NCBI GenBank assembly: GCA_035540895.1
Contig: DATLFR010000229.1
Span: 1-58,465, forward strand
Reading direction: 5' to 3'
Source of the DNA: Actinomycetota bacterium
Lineage (GTDB): Bacteria > Actinomycetota > JAICYB01
DNA length: 58,465 bases
This document shows, in pieces, positions 34,371 to 43,407 of the stretch. The stretch's first letter is position 1; each line of letters begins with the position of its first letter. Position numbers and translations under genes: made by a program. Below the pieces are notes generated by a model. The model did no database searches and had not been told where the DNA came from. It saw only the letters and a program-made list of their open reading frames with translations.

Positions 34371-35147
34371 ATGACCGAGATCTTCCGCAACACCGTGATC
34401 GCCGAGCACTACGCCCGGCACCGTGACAATCACGACGACGACTTCATCGACCAGCTCGCCGACCAGCTCGGGAGACGAGGCAGCCTGATCGACATCGGCG
34501 CCGGTGCGGGAGCCCCGGCCGCCGCCCTGGCCCGCCGCGGGATCGAGGTCACGGCCGTCGAGCCGAGCGCGGCGATGATCGTCCAGGGCCGGAGGCGACA
34601 CCCTCAGCTCGGCTTCGTCCGGGCCTGCGGGGAGGAGCTCCCCCTCGCGACGGACAGCGCCGACGCGGCGCTCCTGATGTACGTCCTGCACCACGCGGAC
34701 GACCCGATCGCCGTGCTGGCCGAAGCCGGCCGGGTCGTGCGCCCCGGGGGGAGGATCATCGTCGTGAGCGGCTCGCCGGACTCCGAGCGGCAAGGACTCT
34801 TCCGGCGGTACTTCCCGACCCTGCTCCCCGACCCGCCCGCCGCCGACGAGATCTGGTGGTGGGGCCTCGAGGCCGACCTCGAGCTGGGTGGGTGCCGGAC
34901 CGCCGTCCACCACGTCTACCCGAACCGCGTCCTGGACGAGGACTACCTGCGGATGGTCGAGTGCGAGATGTTCGCCCCCCTCCGGCTGCTCGACCCGGAC
35001 GCCTTCGACGACGGACTTCAGATGATGAGGGCGGAGCTCGGCCGGCCGCTGCCGCCCCCCGAGGTGAACGTCCTCGAGCTCCACCCAACCGGCGAACGCC
35101 CGTTCGGACTGGAACCGGGCTCCTCCCGGTCCGCGTTGCTAATCTGA
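34371..35147 (+). CDS. class I SAM-dependent methyltransferase
   Basis: A 258-aa methyltransferase of the Methyltransf_11 type. SAM motif I is LIDIGAGAGAPAAALARRG, followed by VTAVEPSAAMI (acidic ribose contact), the CGEELPLATDSADAALLMYVLHHADDP segment and RVVRPGGRIIVVSGS. The acceptor is not predictable. ATG 34371 has GAGGAGG 10 bases upstream. It lies 107 bases after the acyl-CoA dehydrogenase, with a hairpin between them, so it may be a separate unit. The next gene (LCP) begins 46 bases later with its own promoter-like TAATCT spanning this stop codon. Confidence 0.8.
   Translation: MTEIFRNTVIAEHYARHRDNHDDDFIDQLADQLGRRGSLIDIGAGAGAPAAALARRGIEVTAVEPSAAMIVQGRRRHPQLGFVRACGEELPLATDSADAALLMYVLHHADDPIAVLAEAGRVVRPGGRIIVVSGSPDSERQGLFRRYFPTLLPDPPAADEIWWWGLEADLELGGCRTAVHHVYPNRVLDEDYLRMVECEMFAPLRLLDPDAFDDGLQMMRAELGRPLPPPEVNVLELHPTGERPFGLEPGSSRSALLI
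35140..35145 (+). promoter_or_regulatory. -10-like box (TAATCT) for the envelope-glycan operon
   Basis: TAATCT overlaps the stop of the methyltransferase and lies 48 bases before the proposed CTG start of the LCP gene; a small GGGCCG/CGGCCC stem follows. It is the only promoter-like site at the head of the long operon. Confidence 0.3.
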
Positions 35148-35193
35148 GGCGGGCCGCTCGGCCCCCACCCGGCAACGCACCAGGAGCACCACC

Positions 35194-36522
35194 CTGGCTC
35201 GTACCAAGCGATACGTCTCCGAAGAAGAAGAGCTGCAGCGCTGGCGCACGGGGCTCGACCAGGCCCTGACCTCGCCCCGGCGCGGCCACCGCGTGCTGCG
35301 CGCCCTCGCCACGTCCCTCGTGGTCGTCGGGCTGCTCGGCGCCGGGGGGATCGCCTGGTTCTACAACGACCTCTCCGAGATGATGACCCGCGTCGACGTG
35401 AAGCTGGACGCGGCCGCCGGCGGGGCCATGAACGTCCTCGTGATCGGGAGCGACTCCCGGGCCGGCGTCACCGGAGAGGACATCCAGAGGTTCGGCCGGG
35501 GCGGACAGAAGCTGGCCGACACCATCATCATCGCCCAGATCGTCCCCGCCGAGACGAGAGGCACGCTCCTTCACTTCCCGCGCGACCTCTGGGTCGATGT
35601 GGCGGGCGGCGGCAAGGCCAAGATCAACTCGTCGTACGCGCGCGGCCCACAGGCCGTGATCGACACCGTCCAGGACCTGACCGGCATCCCGATCAACCAC
35701 TACATCGAGGTGGACTTCCACGGTTTCCGGAGGATGGTCGATGCCATCGGGGGCATCGACGTCTGCCTCGACGAGAGGATGTACGACCCGAAGCTGAACT
35801 TCCGGCTCCCAGCCGGTCACAACCACCTGGAGGGCAACGCGGCGCTCACGTTCGTGAGGTCGCGACACTCCTCGGGGGACGGGGACTTCGGACGCATACG
35901 CCGCCAGCAGCAGTTCATGCGGGCGGTGGTCCAGAAGGTCGGACGCCCCACCGTGATGGGCAACCCCCTGCGGGTGAAGAGGCTCGGCGAGGCCTTCGCC
36001 CAGAACGCGACGGTGGACCCGAACTTCAACCTCGACGACATGCTGCGGCTGGCCCTCAGCGTGAAGCGGGTTGGGGTCGACCAGATAGCGACCCTGTCCG
36101 TGCCGGGCCGGCTGTCCAACATGAACCGTCAGTCGGTGGTGATCATGGACGAGCGCAAGGCGCAGCGGATCTTCGAGGCGATGCGCGATGTCCGTGACCC
36201 GGCCCGAGCCCTCGCTCCCCACGTCGCCGTCGAGGACGCATCCGGCCGCGGGCTGCTCGAGGAGGTCTCGCAGCAGCTCGAGGCGCGAGGATTCGTCGTC
36301 GACCGCAAAGAGACCGTCACCCCCCAGCAGCGGACCGTCGTCTCCTACCCGAAGGAGCTCGCGGAAGAGGGACATCAGGTCGCGGACCACCTCCCCGACG
36401 CGAGACGACTGAACCGCGGGACCGACATCGTGGTCCTGATCGGGTCCGACTTCGAGGGGCTCGCAGAGCAGGCCGCGCCCCAACCGGGTGGGGCGCCCGC
36501 TCCGGCGGGTGCCTGCGGGTGA
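35194..36522 (+). CDS. LytR-CpsA-Psr (LCP) family cell-wall glycopolymer ligase
   Basis: A ~442-aa single-span membrane protein. LCP enzymes transfer polyprenyl-linked glycopolymers to peptidoglycan; in mycobacteria they attach arabinogalactan. A cytoplasmic N-terminus (RTKRYVSEEEELQRW...) precedes one helix (LATSLVVVGLLGAGGIAWFY). The LCP domain shows VIGSDSRAG, KLADTIIIAQI, LHFPRDLWVDV, the Asp/Arg motif SRHSSGDGDFGRIRRQQQFM, and GGIDVCLDERM. A C-terminal LytR_C domain (~360-430) follows. The GTG at 35293 would leave no cytoplasmic tail, so I prefer CTG 35194 with AGGAG 8 bases upstream; this start is unproven. The stop overlaps the next gene by 4 bases. Confidence 0.85.
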   Translation: MARTKRYVSEEEELQRWRTGLDQALTSPRRGHRVLRALATSLVVVGLLGAGGIAWFYNDLSEMMTRVDVKLDAAAGGAMNVLVIGSDSRAGVTGEDIQRFGRGGQKLADTIIIAQIVPAETRGTLLHFPRDLWVDVAGGGKAKINSSYARGPQAVIDTVQDLTGIPINHYIEVDFHGFRRMVDAIGGIDVCLDERMYDPKLNFRLPAGHNHLEGNAALTFVRSRHSSGDGDFGRIRRQQQFMRAVVQKVGRPTVMGNPLRVKRLGEAFAQNATVDPNFNLDDMLRLALSVKRVGVDQIATLSVPGRLSNMNRQSVVIMDERKAQRIFEAMRDVRDPARALAPHVAVEDASGRGLLEEVSQQLEARGFVVDRKETVTPQQRTVVSYPKELAEEGHQVADHLPDARRLNRGTDIVVLIGSDFEGLAEQAAPQPGGAPAPAGACG

Positions 36523-37592
36523 CGCGGATGCGCGGGCTCGTGCTGGCGGGGGGGACCGGGTCGCGGCTCCGTCCGCTCACCTACACCTCGGCCAAGCAGC
36601 TGATCCCGGTGGCGAACAAGCCGATCATCTCCTACGTCCTGGAGGACCTGGCCCGCGCGGGGATCGAGGAGGTGGGGGTGATCATCGCCCCCCAGACGGG
36701 CGACGAGATCCGCACGGCCGTGGGCGACGGTTCGGCGTTCGGGCTGCGGATCACCTACATCCTGCAGGACGAGCCGAAGGGGCTGGCCCACGCGGTGCTC
36801 ACGGCGGAGGGGTACCTGGCGGGCGCCCCGTTCGTGATGTACCTCGGCGACAACCTCCTCGAGGACGGCGTGTCGGGGCTCGTCTCCGAGTTCGAGAGGT
36901 CGGGGGCGAACGCGTCCATCGTCCTCACCCGGGTCCCCAACCCGCAGCAGTTCGGCGTCGCCGTCCTCGATGGCGAACGCATCGTCAGGCTCGTCGAGAA
37001 ACCTGCCGACCCACCGTCCGACCTCGCCCTCGTGGGGGTCTACCTGTTCGACGGGAGCATCTTCGAGTCGGCCCGGCAGATAGAACCCTCCTGGCGCAAC
37101 GAGCTCGAGATCACGGACGCGATCCAGCACATGGTCGACCTCGGGCTGCGGGTCGTGCCGCACGTCCTGAAGGGCTGGTGGCTGGACACCGGGAAGAAGG
37201 ACGACATGCTCGACGCCAACCGGACCGTCCTCGAGACGATCGAGCCGCTGATCGAGGGCGAGGTCGACGCCGACTCCAGGCTCGAAGGGCGGGTGATCGT
37301 GGGCCCCGGCGCCAAGATCGTCCGGTCACATGTGCGGGGTCCGGTGGCGATAGCGGCCGGCGCCCAGATCGTCGACTCCTACATCGGGCCGTTCACCGCG
37401 ATCGGCGCGGAGTGCGTGGTGGAGTCCAGCGAGCTCGAGCACTCGATACTGCTCGCGTCCTCGCGGCTGGTCGGCGTGCGACGTGTCACCGACTCCATCC
37501 TCGGACGGCGGGCCGAGGTCGTGCGTGACGGAGCCACGCCGGTCGCCTACCGGTTCATGATCGGCGACGAGTCCTCCGTCGGCGTTGTCTGA
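36519..37592 (+). CDS. glucose-1-phosphate thymidylyltransferase, long RmlA/StrD type
   Basis: A 357-aa nucleotidyltransferase expected to make dTDP-glucose from glucose-1-phosphate and dTTP. The N-terminal catalytic domain has GLVLAGGTGSRLRPLT, SAKQLIPVANKPI, the LGDN metal site, and VEKP. The C-terminal ~110 residues form a short left-handed beta-helix (IGPFTAIGAECVVESSELEHSILL), as in the longer StrD-like members rather than the ~290-aa RmlA. It starts at GTG 36519, overlapping the LCP stop (GTGA); ATG 36528 is an alternative. With rmlB and rmlD downstream it supplies dTDP-rhamnose, although no rmlC lies in the window. Confidence 0.85.
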   Translation: MTRMRGLVLAGGTGSRLRPLTYTSAKQLIPVANKPIISYVLEDLARAGIEEVGVIIAPQTGDEIRTAVGDGSAFGLRITYILQDEPKGLAHAVLTAEGYLAGAPFVMYLGDNLLEDGVSGLVSEFERSGANASIVLTRVPNPQQFGVAVLDGERIVRLVEKPADPPSDLALVGVYLFDGSIFESARQIEPSWRNELEITDAIQHMVDLGLRVVPHVLKGWWLDTGKKDDMLDANRTVLETIEPLIEGEVDADSRLEGRVIVGPGAKIVRSHVRGPVAIAAGAQIVDSYIGPFTAIGAECVVESSELEHSILLASSRLVGVRRVTDSILGRRAEVVRDGATPVAYRFMIGDESSVGVV

Positions 37593-38226
37593 GCGAACCC
37601 CCGCCAGGCCGCCCGCGGTCCTCCTTCGCGACGCGGCCCGCTGGTGCGTCTGGGGGACCCGCGTGGTCGTCCGGGGGGCTGCGGACCTCGGCCGCCTCGT
37701 GGCCGGAGGCGGGCTGCACGAGGCGATGCAGCCCTGGATGTCGTTCGAGACGGCCGACCAGGTGCCGTACGCCCAGCTCGCCCGCGACGGCGTGCGCGCG
37801 GTCCTGTTCGACCTCGAGAACACGCTGATCCCGCCGGGCGGCCCGTTCACGCCCGACGGACGCGCCATCGTCTCCGCCGTGCGCGACGCGGGGATGGGGA
37901 TCGGGGTCGTGTCGAACTGCTCGGCCTCCTGGGTGAGGCCCGTCCTCGACGCGGAGGGCATCCCCTTCGTGGCGCCGGCCGGAAAGCCCTCGCCCCGCGC
38001 GTTCCTCGAGGGGTGCCGGATGCTCCAGGTCGACCCGGCCGACGCCGTGTACGTGGGGGACCAGGTGATCACGGATATCCTGGGAGCCCAGCGCGCGGGG
38101 ATGAGAGGGATCCTGCTCCAGCCCCGCTACACGTCCGAGGCGCTGTCCTCGAAGGCCCAGCGCGCGCTGGTCCGGCTGATCGAACGGGTCTGGCCGGGCG
38201 ACGGAGAGAAGGAGGGACAACCGTGA
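37585..38226 (+). CDS. YqeG-like HAD-IIIA phosphatase
   Basis: A 213-aa HAD-superfamily protein. It has motif I as DLENTL (first Asp nucleophile), motif II VSNCSAS, the Lys in GKPSP, and motif IV VYVGDQVITDILGAQRAGM, the signature set of the YqeG/GEP4 group. GEP4 dephosphorylates phosphatidylglycerophosphate in yeast, and bacterial YqeG function is unsettled. A ~75-residue N-terminal helical part (MQPWMSFETADQVPYAQL) may contact membranes. The start is probably TTG 37585, overlapping the rmlA-like stop by 8 bases; the stop overlaps rmlB as GTGA. Its place inside a sugar-nucleotide operon suggests it acts on an envelope precursor. Confidence 0.8.
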   Translation: MSERTPARPPAVLLRDAARWCVWGTRVVVRGAADLGRLVAGGGLHEAMQPWMSFETADQVPYAQLARDGVRAVLFDLENTLIPPGGPFTPDGRAIVSAVRDAGMGIGVVSNCSASWVRPVLDAEGIPFVAPAGKPSPRAFLEGCRMLQVDPADAVYVGDQVITDILGAQRAGMRGILLQPRYTSEALSSKAQRALVRLIERVWPGDGEKEGQP

Positions 38227-39230
38227 GGATCCTCGTCACGGGCGCCGCCGGTTTCATCGGCTCGAACTTCGTCCACCACTGGGTGGACGAGCACCCCGAC
38301 GACCACGTGGTCGCGCTGGACCTGCTCACGTACGCCGGCAACCGGGACAACCTCGCGGGCGTCTCCGACCGGGTGGTCTTCCTCGAGGGAGACATCTGCG
38401 ACGGCGAGCTGATGAGGCGGATCCTGGAAGAGCATCGGGTCGAGGTCGTCGTCAACTTCGCGGCCGAGTCCCACAACAGCTACTCGGTGGTGAACCCGGG
38501 CGTGTTCTTCCGGACGAACGTGATGGGCACCCAGGCCCTCCTCGAGGCCGCTCGCCAGGTGGGAGTGGAGAGGTTCCATCACGTCTCGACGGACGAGGTG
38601 TACGGGCAGCTGGAGCTTGACGACCCGCGGGGCTTCGACGAGGAGTGGCCGTACCAGCCGCGATCGCCCTACAGCGCCTCGAAGGCCGGGGGGGACCACG
38701 CCGTGCGTGCCTACCACGAGACCTACGGCCTCCCGGTCACGATCACCAACTGCTCGAACAACTACGGCCCCTACCAGTTCCCCGAGAAGCTGATCCCGCT
38801 GTTCACCACGAACGCGCTGGACGACAAGCCGCTCCCGATGTACCGCTCGACGAGGAACAGCCGGGAGTGGCTCCATGTGCTCGACCACTGCCGAGCCATC
38901 GATCTCGTCCTGCGGGAGGGCCGGGTCGGTGAGACCTACAACGTGGGCAGCGGGGTCGAGCGCAACATCGAGGAGATAACCGACGCGATACTCGAGCTGA
39001 CCGGGAAGCCCGCGTCGTTGAAGACTCTCGTCGACGACCGGCCCGGCCACGACCGCCGCTACCTCCTCGACTCGACGAAGATCCGCCGCGAGCTCGGGTG
39101 GGAGCCTCGGATCGGGTTCGACGAAGGGCTCGCCTCCACCGTCGCCTGGTACCGGGACAATCGGGACTGGTGGGAACCGCTGCGCGGACGGGCTCCCGTG
39201 GTCGAGGAGACGGCCTGGAGCCGCACCTAG
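38223..39230 (+). CDS. rmlB: dTDP-glucose 4,6-dehydratase
   Basis: A 335-aa extended SDR enzyme forming dTDP-4-keto-6-deoxyglucose. NAD binding is GAAGFIGSNFVHH; the catalytic set is intact: Thr, Asp and Glu in VSTDEVYG and the YSASK (YxxxK) pair. NFAAESHNSYSVVNP, NCSNNYGPYQFPEKLIPL and YNVGSG are close to the RmlB consensus. Length is normal. GTG 38223 has GGAGGG 7 bases upstream and overlaps the YqeG stop. Confidence 0.95.
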   Translation: MRILVTGAAGFIGSNFVHHWVDEHPDDHVVALDLLTYAGNRDNLAGVSDRVVFLEGDICDGELMRRILEEHRVEVVVNFAAESHNSYSVVNPGVFFRTNVMGTQALLEAARQVGVERFHHVSTDEVYGQLELDDPRGFDEEWPYQPRSPYSASKAGGDHAVRAYHETYGLPVTITNCSNNYGPYQFPEKLIPLFTTNALDDKPLPMYRSTRNSREWLHVLDHCRAIDLVLREGRVGETYNVGSGVERNIEEITDAILELTGKPASLKTLVDDRPGHDRRYLLDSTKIRRELGWEPRIGFDEGLASTVAWYRDNRDWWEPLRGRAPVVEETAWSRT

Positions 39231-40072
39231 TGAAGGTCCTGGTGACCGGGGCCGGCGGGCTCCTCGGCCGGGAGACGGTCGCCGCGTTCGGCCGTGCGGG
39301 GCACGATGCGACCGGCGTCGGCCGTGACGAGATGGACGTGTCCGATCGCGAGCAGGTGCTTCGTGTCGTGTCCGAGCACGCGCCCGCGTTGGTCGTCCAT
39401 CCGGCGGCCCTCACCGAGGTCGACGTCTGCGAGCGGGAGCCCGACCGGGCGTTCGCGGTGAACGCCGAGGGGTCGCGCCACGTCGCGGAGGCCGCCCGGG
39501 AGGTGGGAGCCGACCTCGTGCTGGTCTCCACCGACTACGTCTTCGACGGGTCGAAGGGAGCGCCGTACGTCGAGGGGGACACCCCGAACCCGCTCCAGGT
39601 CTACGGACGGTCGAAGCTGGCGGGCGAGGAGGCGGTCCGGACGGTGTGGGACCGCCACTGGGTGGTCCGCTCGGCGTGGATATACGGACCGGGCGGCAAG
39701 AACTTCATCTCGAAGCTCCCCGCCCTGGCCGCCGCGGGAGCCGAGCTCTCCGCCGTCGCCGACCAGACGGGTTCGCCCACCTACGCCCAGGACCTGGCCG
39801 AGGCGCTCGTCGTGATGTGTCGCATCCGGCCGCCGTACGGCACCTACCACCTGACCAACTCGGGCGTCTGCACCTTCGCCGAGCTGGTCAACCACGCCGT
39901 GCGGTCGACGGGCCTGGCCGTGGCGGTGAAGGAGGTGTCCTGGCGCGACCTGGGCCGGCCGGCCGTCCGTCCGGGGTTCACGGCGCTCGAGAACGAGGCC
40001 TGGGCCCGGGCCGGGCTCGAGCCCCTGCGCGACTGGCGGCAGGCCGTGGAAGCCTTCGTCCGGGGATCGTGA
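39230..40072 (+). CDS. rmlD: dTDP-4-dehydrorhamnose reductase
   Basis: A 280-aa SDR that performs the last step to dTDP-L-rhamnose. The nucleotide motif is VTGAGGLLGRE; the catalytic residues are in VSTDYVFDG and YGRSK (YxxxK). HPAALTEVDVCEREPDRAFAVNAEG and RSAWIYGPGGKNFI are hallmark RmlD segments. Length is normal. The GTG start shares one base with the rmlB stop. The 3,5-epimerase RmlC is not in the window. Confidence 0.95.
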   Translation: MKVLVTGAGGLLGRETVAAFGRAGHDATGVGRDEMDVSDREQVLRVVSEHAPALVVHPAALTEVDVCEREPDRAFAVNAEGSRHVAEAAREVGADLVLVSTDYVFDGSKGAPYVEGDTPNPLQVYGRSKLAGEEAVRTVWDRHWVVRSAWIYGPGGKNFISKLPALAAAGAELSAVADQTGSPTYAQDLAEALVVMCRIRPPYGTYHLTNSGVCTFAELVNHAVRSTGLAVAVKEVSWRDLGRPAVRPGFTALENEAWARAGLEPLRDWRQAVEAFVRGS

Positions 40073-40073
40073 G

Positions 40074-41201
40074 GTGAGGGTCGGCATCGAAGCGACGAGC
40101 ATGCTCGGCCCCCTCACGGGGGTGGGGCACACGACGGCCGCCCTGGTCCGAGCGCTGGTGGAGACGGACCCCGAGGTGGAGCTCGTGCTGGTGCCGCTGT
40201 CCGGACGCCGCGGCCACCGGCTCGGCCTGTCCGTGCCGGAGCATCCGCGCATCACGCCGCTGCGGGTCCGGGTGCCGAGCCGGCCGCTCGCCGCGGTCTG
40301 GGCGAAGGGGAGCTGGCCCCCCATCGAGCTCTTCAGCGGGCAGGTCGACGTCTTCCACGGCCCCAACTTCATGCTCCCCCCGCTGCTGAAGGCGGCCGGG
40401 GTCATGACCGTGCACGACATCGCGTTCGTGCGCCTCCCCGGCAGCGCCAGCGCGGCGATCCGCGCCTACGCGGACAGCCTCCCGATGTGGACGGCCAGGG
40501 CGCACCGGATACTCGTCCCGTCGGGGTTCACCGCCGACGAGCTGTCCGCGTTCCTGCCCGCCACGGCCGGCCGCATCCGCGTGGTGCCCCCCGGCGTGCG
40601 CGCCTCGTTCGCCGAGCCGGGCGGGGAGCTGGCGCCGCCGCGACGGGAGGCGCTGGGCATCCGGTCTCCCTACGTCGCCTACCTGGGGACGCTCGAGTCG
40701 CGCAAGAACATCGACAAGCTCCTCGAGGCGTTCGCGCTCGTGGCGGTGAAGCGTCCGGACGCGCAGCTCGTCCTGGTCGGTGGGCCGGGGACCGGGTGGG
40801 ACGACATCCAGCGCGACCACGCGGATCTGCTCGGGTCCGGGTCGGTGCTCGTCGCGGGCTACCTACCCGACGAGGAGGCGGCCGCCGTCGTGCGCGGCGC
40901 CTCCCTGTTCGTCTACCCCTCGCTCTACGAGGGGTTCGGGATGCCTCCGGTGGAGGCGATGGCGGCCGGCACACCGGTCGTGGCCTCGGACATCCCGGTG
41001 CTGCGGGAGGTGCTCGGCTCCCACGCGACGCTGGTGCCGCCCCATGACGCCGACGCCTGGGCGGAGGCGATCGTCGCCGCCCTGGACGGACCGCCCCCGG
41101 CCGAGGCGCTCGACCGGGCCCGGACGCACGCCTCCGGGTTCACCTGGACGGCGACCGCCTCGGGCGTACTCGCCGCCTACCGCGAGGCGGTGAGCGGCTG
41201 A
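40074..41201 (+). CDS. GT4 glycosyltransferase 1 of 3
   Basis: A 375-aa GT-B glycosyltransferase. The N-terminal domain has GVGHTTAALVRALV and DVFHGPNFMLP; the C-terminal donor domain has YLGTLESRKNIDKLLEAF, GYLPDEEAAAVVRGASLFVYPSLYEGFGMPPVEAMAAGTPVVAS with the nucleotide-sugar Glu pair. No signal or helix is present, so it acts on a lipid-linked acceptor at the inner face of the membrane. Retaining transfer of mannose or a related sugar is likely for GT4, but donor and acceptor cannot be read from sequence. Start GTG 40074. Confidence 0.85.
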   Translation: MRVGIEATSMLGPLTGVGHTTAALVRALVETDPEVELVLVPLSGRRGHRLGLSVPEHPRITPLRVRVPSRPLAAVWAKGSWPPIELFSGQVDVFHGPNFMLPPLLKAAGVMTVHDIAFVRLPGSASAAIRAYADSLPMWTARAHRILVPSGFTADELSAFLPATAGRIRVVPPGVRASFAEPGGELAPPRREALGIRSPYVAYLGTLESRKNIDKLLEAFALVAVKRPDAQLVLVGGPGTGWDDIQRDHADLLGSGSVLVAGYLPDEEAAAVVRGASLFVYPSLYEGFGMPPVEAMAAGTPVVASDIPVLREVLGSHATLVPPHDADAWAEAIVAALDGPPPAEALDRARTHASGFTWTATASGVLAAYREAVSG

Positions 41202-42310
41202 TGCGGGTGACGATGTTCGTGGAGCAGCTGATGCAGCCGATCCCGGGCGGGATCGGCACGTACGTGCGCGCGATGCTCCGCCACCTGCCGCCGCAGGAGG
41301 TGGAGGTGGAGCCCGTCGTCGCCTTCCACCGGGAGCGCGACCTGTTCGAGGCCGGGCTCCCGCATGCGCGGCGGCTGCGGTCCGGACGCCGGGTCCTGTA
41401 CGGGCGCTGGGAGCGTGGGCGCGGAGGCGGGGTCGGGGGAACCGGCCGCGTCGTGCACGCGCCGAGCCTCGCCATCCCGCGCCGGGACCGCCGGCCGCTC
41501 GTGGTCACCGTCCACGACGTTCTCTTCCGCGAGTTCCCCGAGGCGTTCCCGCCGCGCGGGGTCCGGTTCCACGAGGCGATGCTCGGACGGCTCCACGACG
41601 CCGATGTGGTGATCGCGCCGTCCCGAGCGACCGCCGTCGCGCTGGCCGGCCTCGACGAGCCACACCCCGACGTCCGGGTCATCCCGATGGGGACCGCGTA
41701 CACCGCGCCCCCTCCGGAGGTGGTCGAGGAGGTCCTCGCCCGGTTGGAGGTGCAGAGGCCGTACGTCCTGTGGTCGGGGACCGTGGAACCGCGCAAGAAC
41801 CCCGAGGGTGTGGTGAGGGGGTTCGTGGCCGCGCTCGACTCGGGCGTGCCGGCCGCGGACGACCTGAACCTGTACCTGGTCGGGCCCCCCGGGTGGTGGA
41901 GCGGCGATATCGCGGAGATGCTGTCCGACCGCAAGCTGGCCGAGAGGGTCCGGCGGCTGGGCGACCAACCTCCCCTCGTCCGCCAGGCTCTCCTGGCCGG
42001 GGCGGAGGCCTTCGTCTTCCCATCGCTCGCCGAGGGGTTCGGGCTCCCGGTGGTGGAGGCCATGGCGTGCGGGTGCCCGGTGGTCACCTCGAACCGGTCC
42101 TCGCTCCCCGAGGTCGCGGGGTCGGCGGCGCTGCTGTGCGACCCCGACGACCCGAACTCGATCGGGGAGGCGCTGGCGACCCTGCTGCGAGACCCCGACC
42201 TCGCGGCGGACCTCCGCCGCCTGGGCCTGCGCCGCGCGGCCAACTTCACCTGGGAGCGGACGGCACGCCTGACCGCGGCCGTCTACCGCGACCTCGCGGG
42301 ACGTCGGTGA
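41201..42310 (+). CDS. GT4 glycosyltransferase 2 of 3
   Basis: A 369-aa GT-B enzyme of GT4. It shows the glycine loop PGGIGTYVRAML at the N-terminus, VVTVHDVLFREFPEAFP, and in the donor domain LWSGTVEPRKNPEGVVRGF and VFPSLAEGFGLPVVEAMACGCPVVTS. It resembles the other two GT4s in the operon, which probably arose by tandem duplication and divergence. ATG 41201 overlaps the previous stop by one base (TGATG). Confidence 0.85.
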   Translation: MRVTMFVEQLMQPIPGGIGTYVRAMLRHLPPQEVEVEPVVAFHRERDLFEAGLPHARRLRSGRRVLYGRWERGRGGGVGGTGRVVHAPSLAIPRRDRRPLVVTVHDVLFREFPEAFPPRGVRFHEAMLGRLHDADVVIAPSRATAVALAGLDEPHPDVRVIPMGTAYTAPPPEVVEEVLARLEVQRPYVLWSGTVEPRKNPEGVVRGFVAALDSGVPAADDLNLYLVGPPGWWSGDIAEMLSDRKLAERVRRLGDQPPLVRQALLAGAEAFVFPSLAEGFGLPVVEAMACGCPVVTSNRSSLPEVAGSAALLCDPDDPNSIGEALATLLRDPDLAADLRRLGLRRAANFTWERTARLTAAVYRDLAGRR

Positions 42311-43407
42311 GGGTGCTCCTCGACGCGACGTCCCTGCCCGGTCATCGGCTGGGCGCGGGACAGTACGTGCTCAACCTGGCCCGCGCCGTCGCCGGGCTGG
42401 ACGTCGACCTGCATGTGATGGCGAAGGAGATCGACGCCGCGGACCTGGCGGGGAACGGCACCGTCCACACGACCGGGGTCCGGACGCGACCCGCCCGGCT
42501 GCTCTGGGAGCAGACGGTGCTCCCGCGGCGCGCCCGGCGCCTGCGTCCGGACGTCTTCCACGGCCCCCACTACACGCTCCCCCGGGCGCTCGGGTCCCCA
42601 GGCGTCGTGACGTTCCACGACCCGACCTTCTTCACGATGCCCGAGGTGCACGAGCCGGCGAAGGTGGCCTTCTTCACCCGGGCCGCCCGGGCCGGCGTCG
42701 CCCGGGCGCGGCGGGTCGTCGCGGTCTCGGGGTACGCGGCTCGCGGCGCGATAGAGCACGCCGGCGCCGATCCGGACCGGGTGGATGTCGTCCCCCTCGG
42801 CGTGGACCATTCCCGCTTCACCCCCGAGGGCGACGACGCGGACGCCGAGCTCCGCTCGCGCGCGGGGGTTCACGGGTCGTACCTCATGTGGGTCGGGGCG
42901 CTCGAACCGCGCAAGGACGTCCCGACGCTGGTGCGCGCCTACGCCGCTCTCGCGGCACAGGGGCTGGACCATTCCCTCGTGCTCGTGGGCCCCGACGCGT
43001 GGGGGACCGCGGATATCGAGAGGGCCATCCAGCGGTCGGGCGTGCGGGACCGGATACTGCGCACCGGGTACGTCTCGGAGGACACGAAGGCGGCCCTGTA
43101 CCGGGGTGCGTCGGTGGTCGCCGTCCCGTCTCTCGCGGAGGGGTTCGGGATCCCGGTCCTGGAGGCGATGGCGTGCGGCTGTCCCGTCGTGACGACGACC
43201 GGGTCCGCCTGCGAGGAGGTGGGCGGCGAGGCCGTCCTGCTCGTCGAGCCTCGCGACGCCGGCGCCCTGGCCGATGCGATCGGCTCCGTCCTCACCGACC
43301 CCGGCGTCGAGAGCAGGCTGCGCCGCGCGGGCCCGACGCGGGCCGCCGGGTACACCTGGGAGCGCACGGCGCAGCTGACCGTCGAGACGTACCGGCGGGC
43401 GGCATGA
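42307..43407 (+). CDS. GT4 glycosyltransferase 3 of 3
   Basis: A 366-aa GT4 enzyme: LGAGQYVLNLARAV near the start, DVFHGPHYTLP and VTFHDPTFFTMPEVHE in the N-domain, and LMWVGALEPRKDVPTLVRAY with VPSLAEGFGIPVLEAMACGCPVVTT in the C-domain. It is closer to GT4 number 2 than to number 1 by these segments. It starts at GTG 42307 overlapping the previous stop (GTGA) and its own stop overlaps the WbbL-like gene (ATGA). Confidence 0.85.
   Translation: MRVLLDATSLPGHRLGAGQYVLNLARAVAGLDVDLHVMAKEIDAADLAGNGTVHTTGVRTRPARLLWEQTVLPRRARRLRPDVFHGPHYTLPRALGSPGVVTFHDPTFFTMPEVHEPAKVAFFTRAARAGVARARRVVAVSGYAARGAIEHAGADPDRVDVVPLGVDHSRFTPEGDDADAELRSRAGVHGSYLMWVGALEPRKDVPTLVRAYAALAAQGLDHSLVLVGPDAWGTADIERAIQRSGVRDRILRTGYVSEDTKAALYRGASVVAVPSLAEGFGIPVLEAMACGCPVVTTTGSACEEVGGEAVLLVEPRDAGALADAIGSVLTDPGVESRLRRAGPTRAAGYTWERTAQLTVETYRRAA

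Noticed and set aside
35293-36522. GTG 35293 as start of the LCP gene
   Set aside because: It would remove the cytoplasmic tail and has no ribosome-binding site; an in-frame CTG with AGGAG lies upstream. Kept as an alternative.
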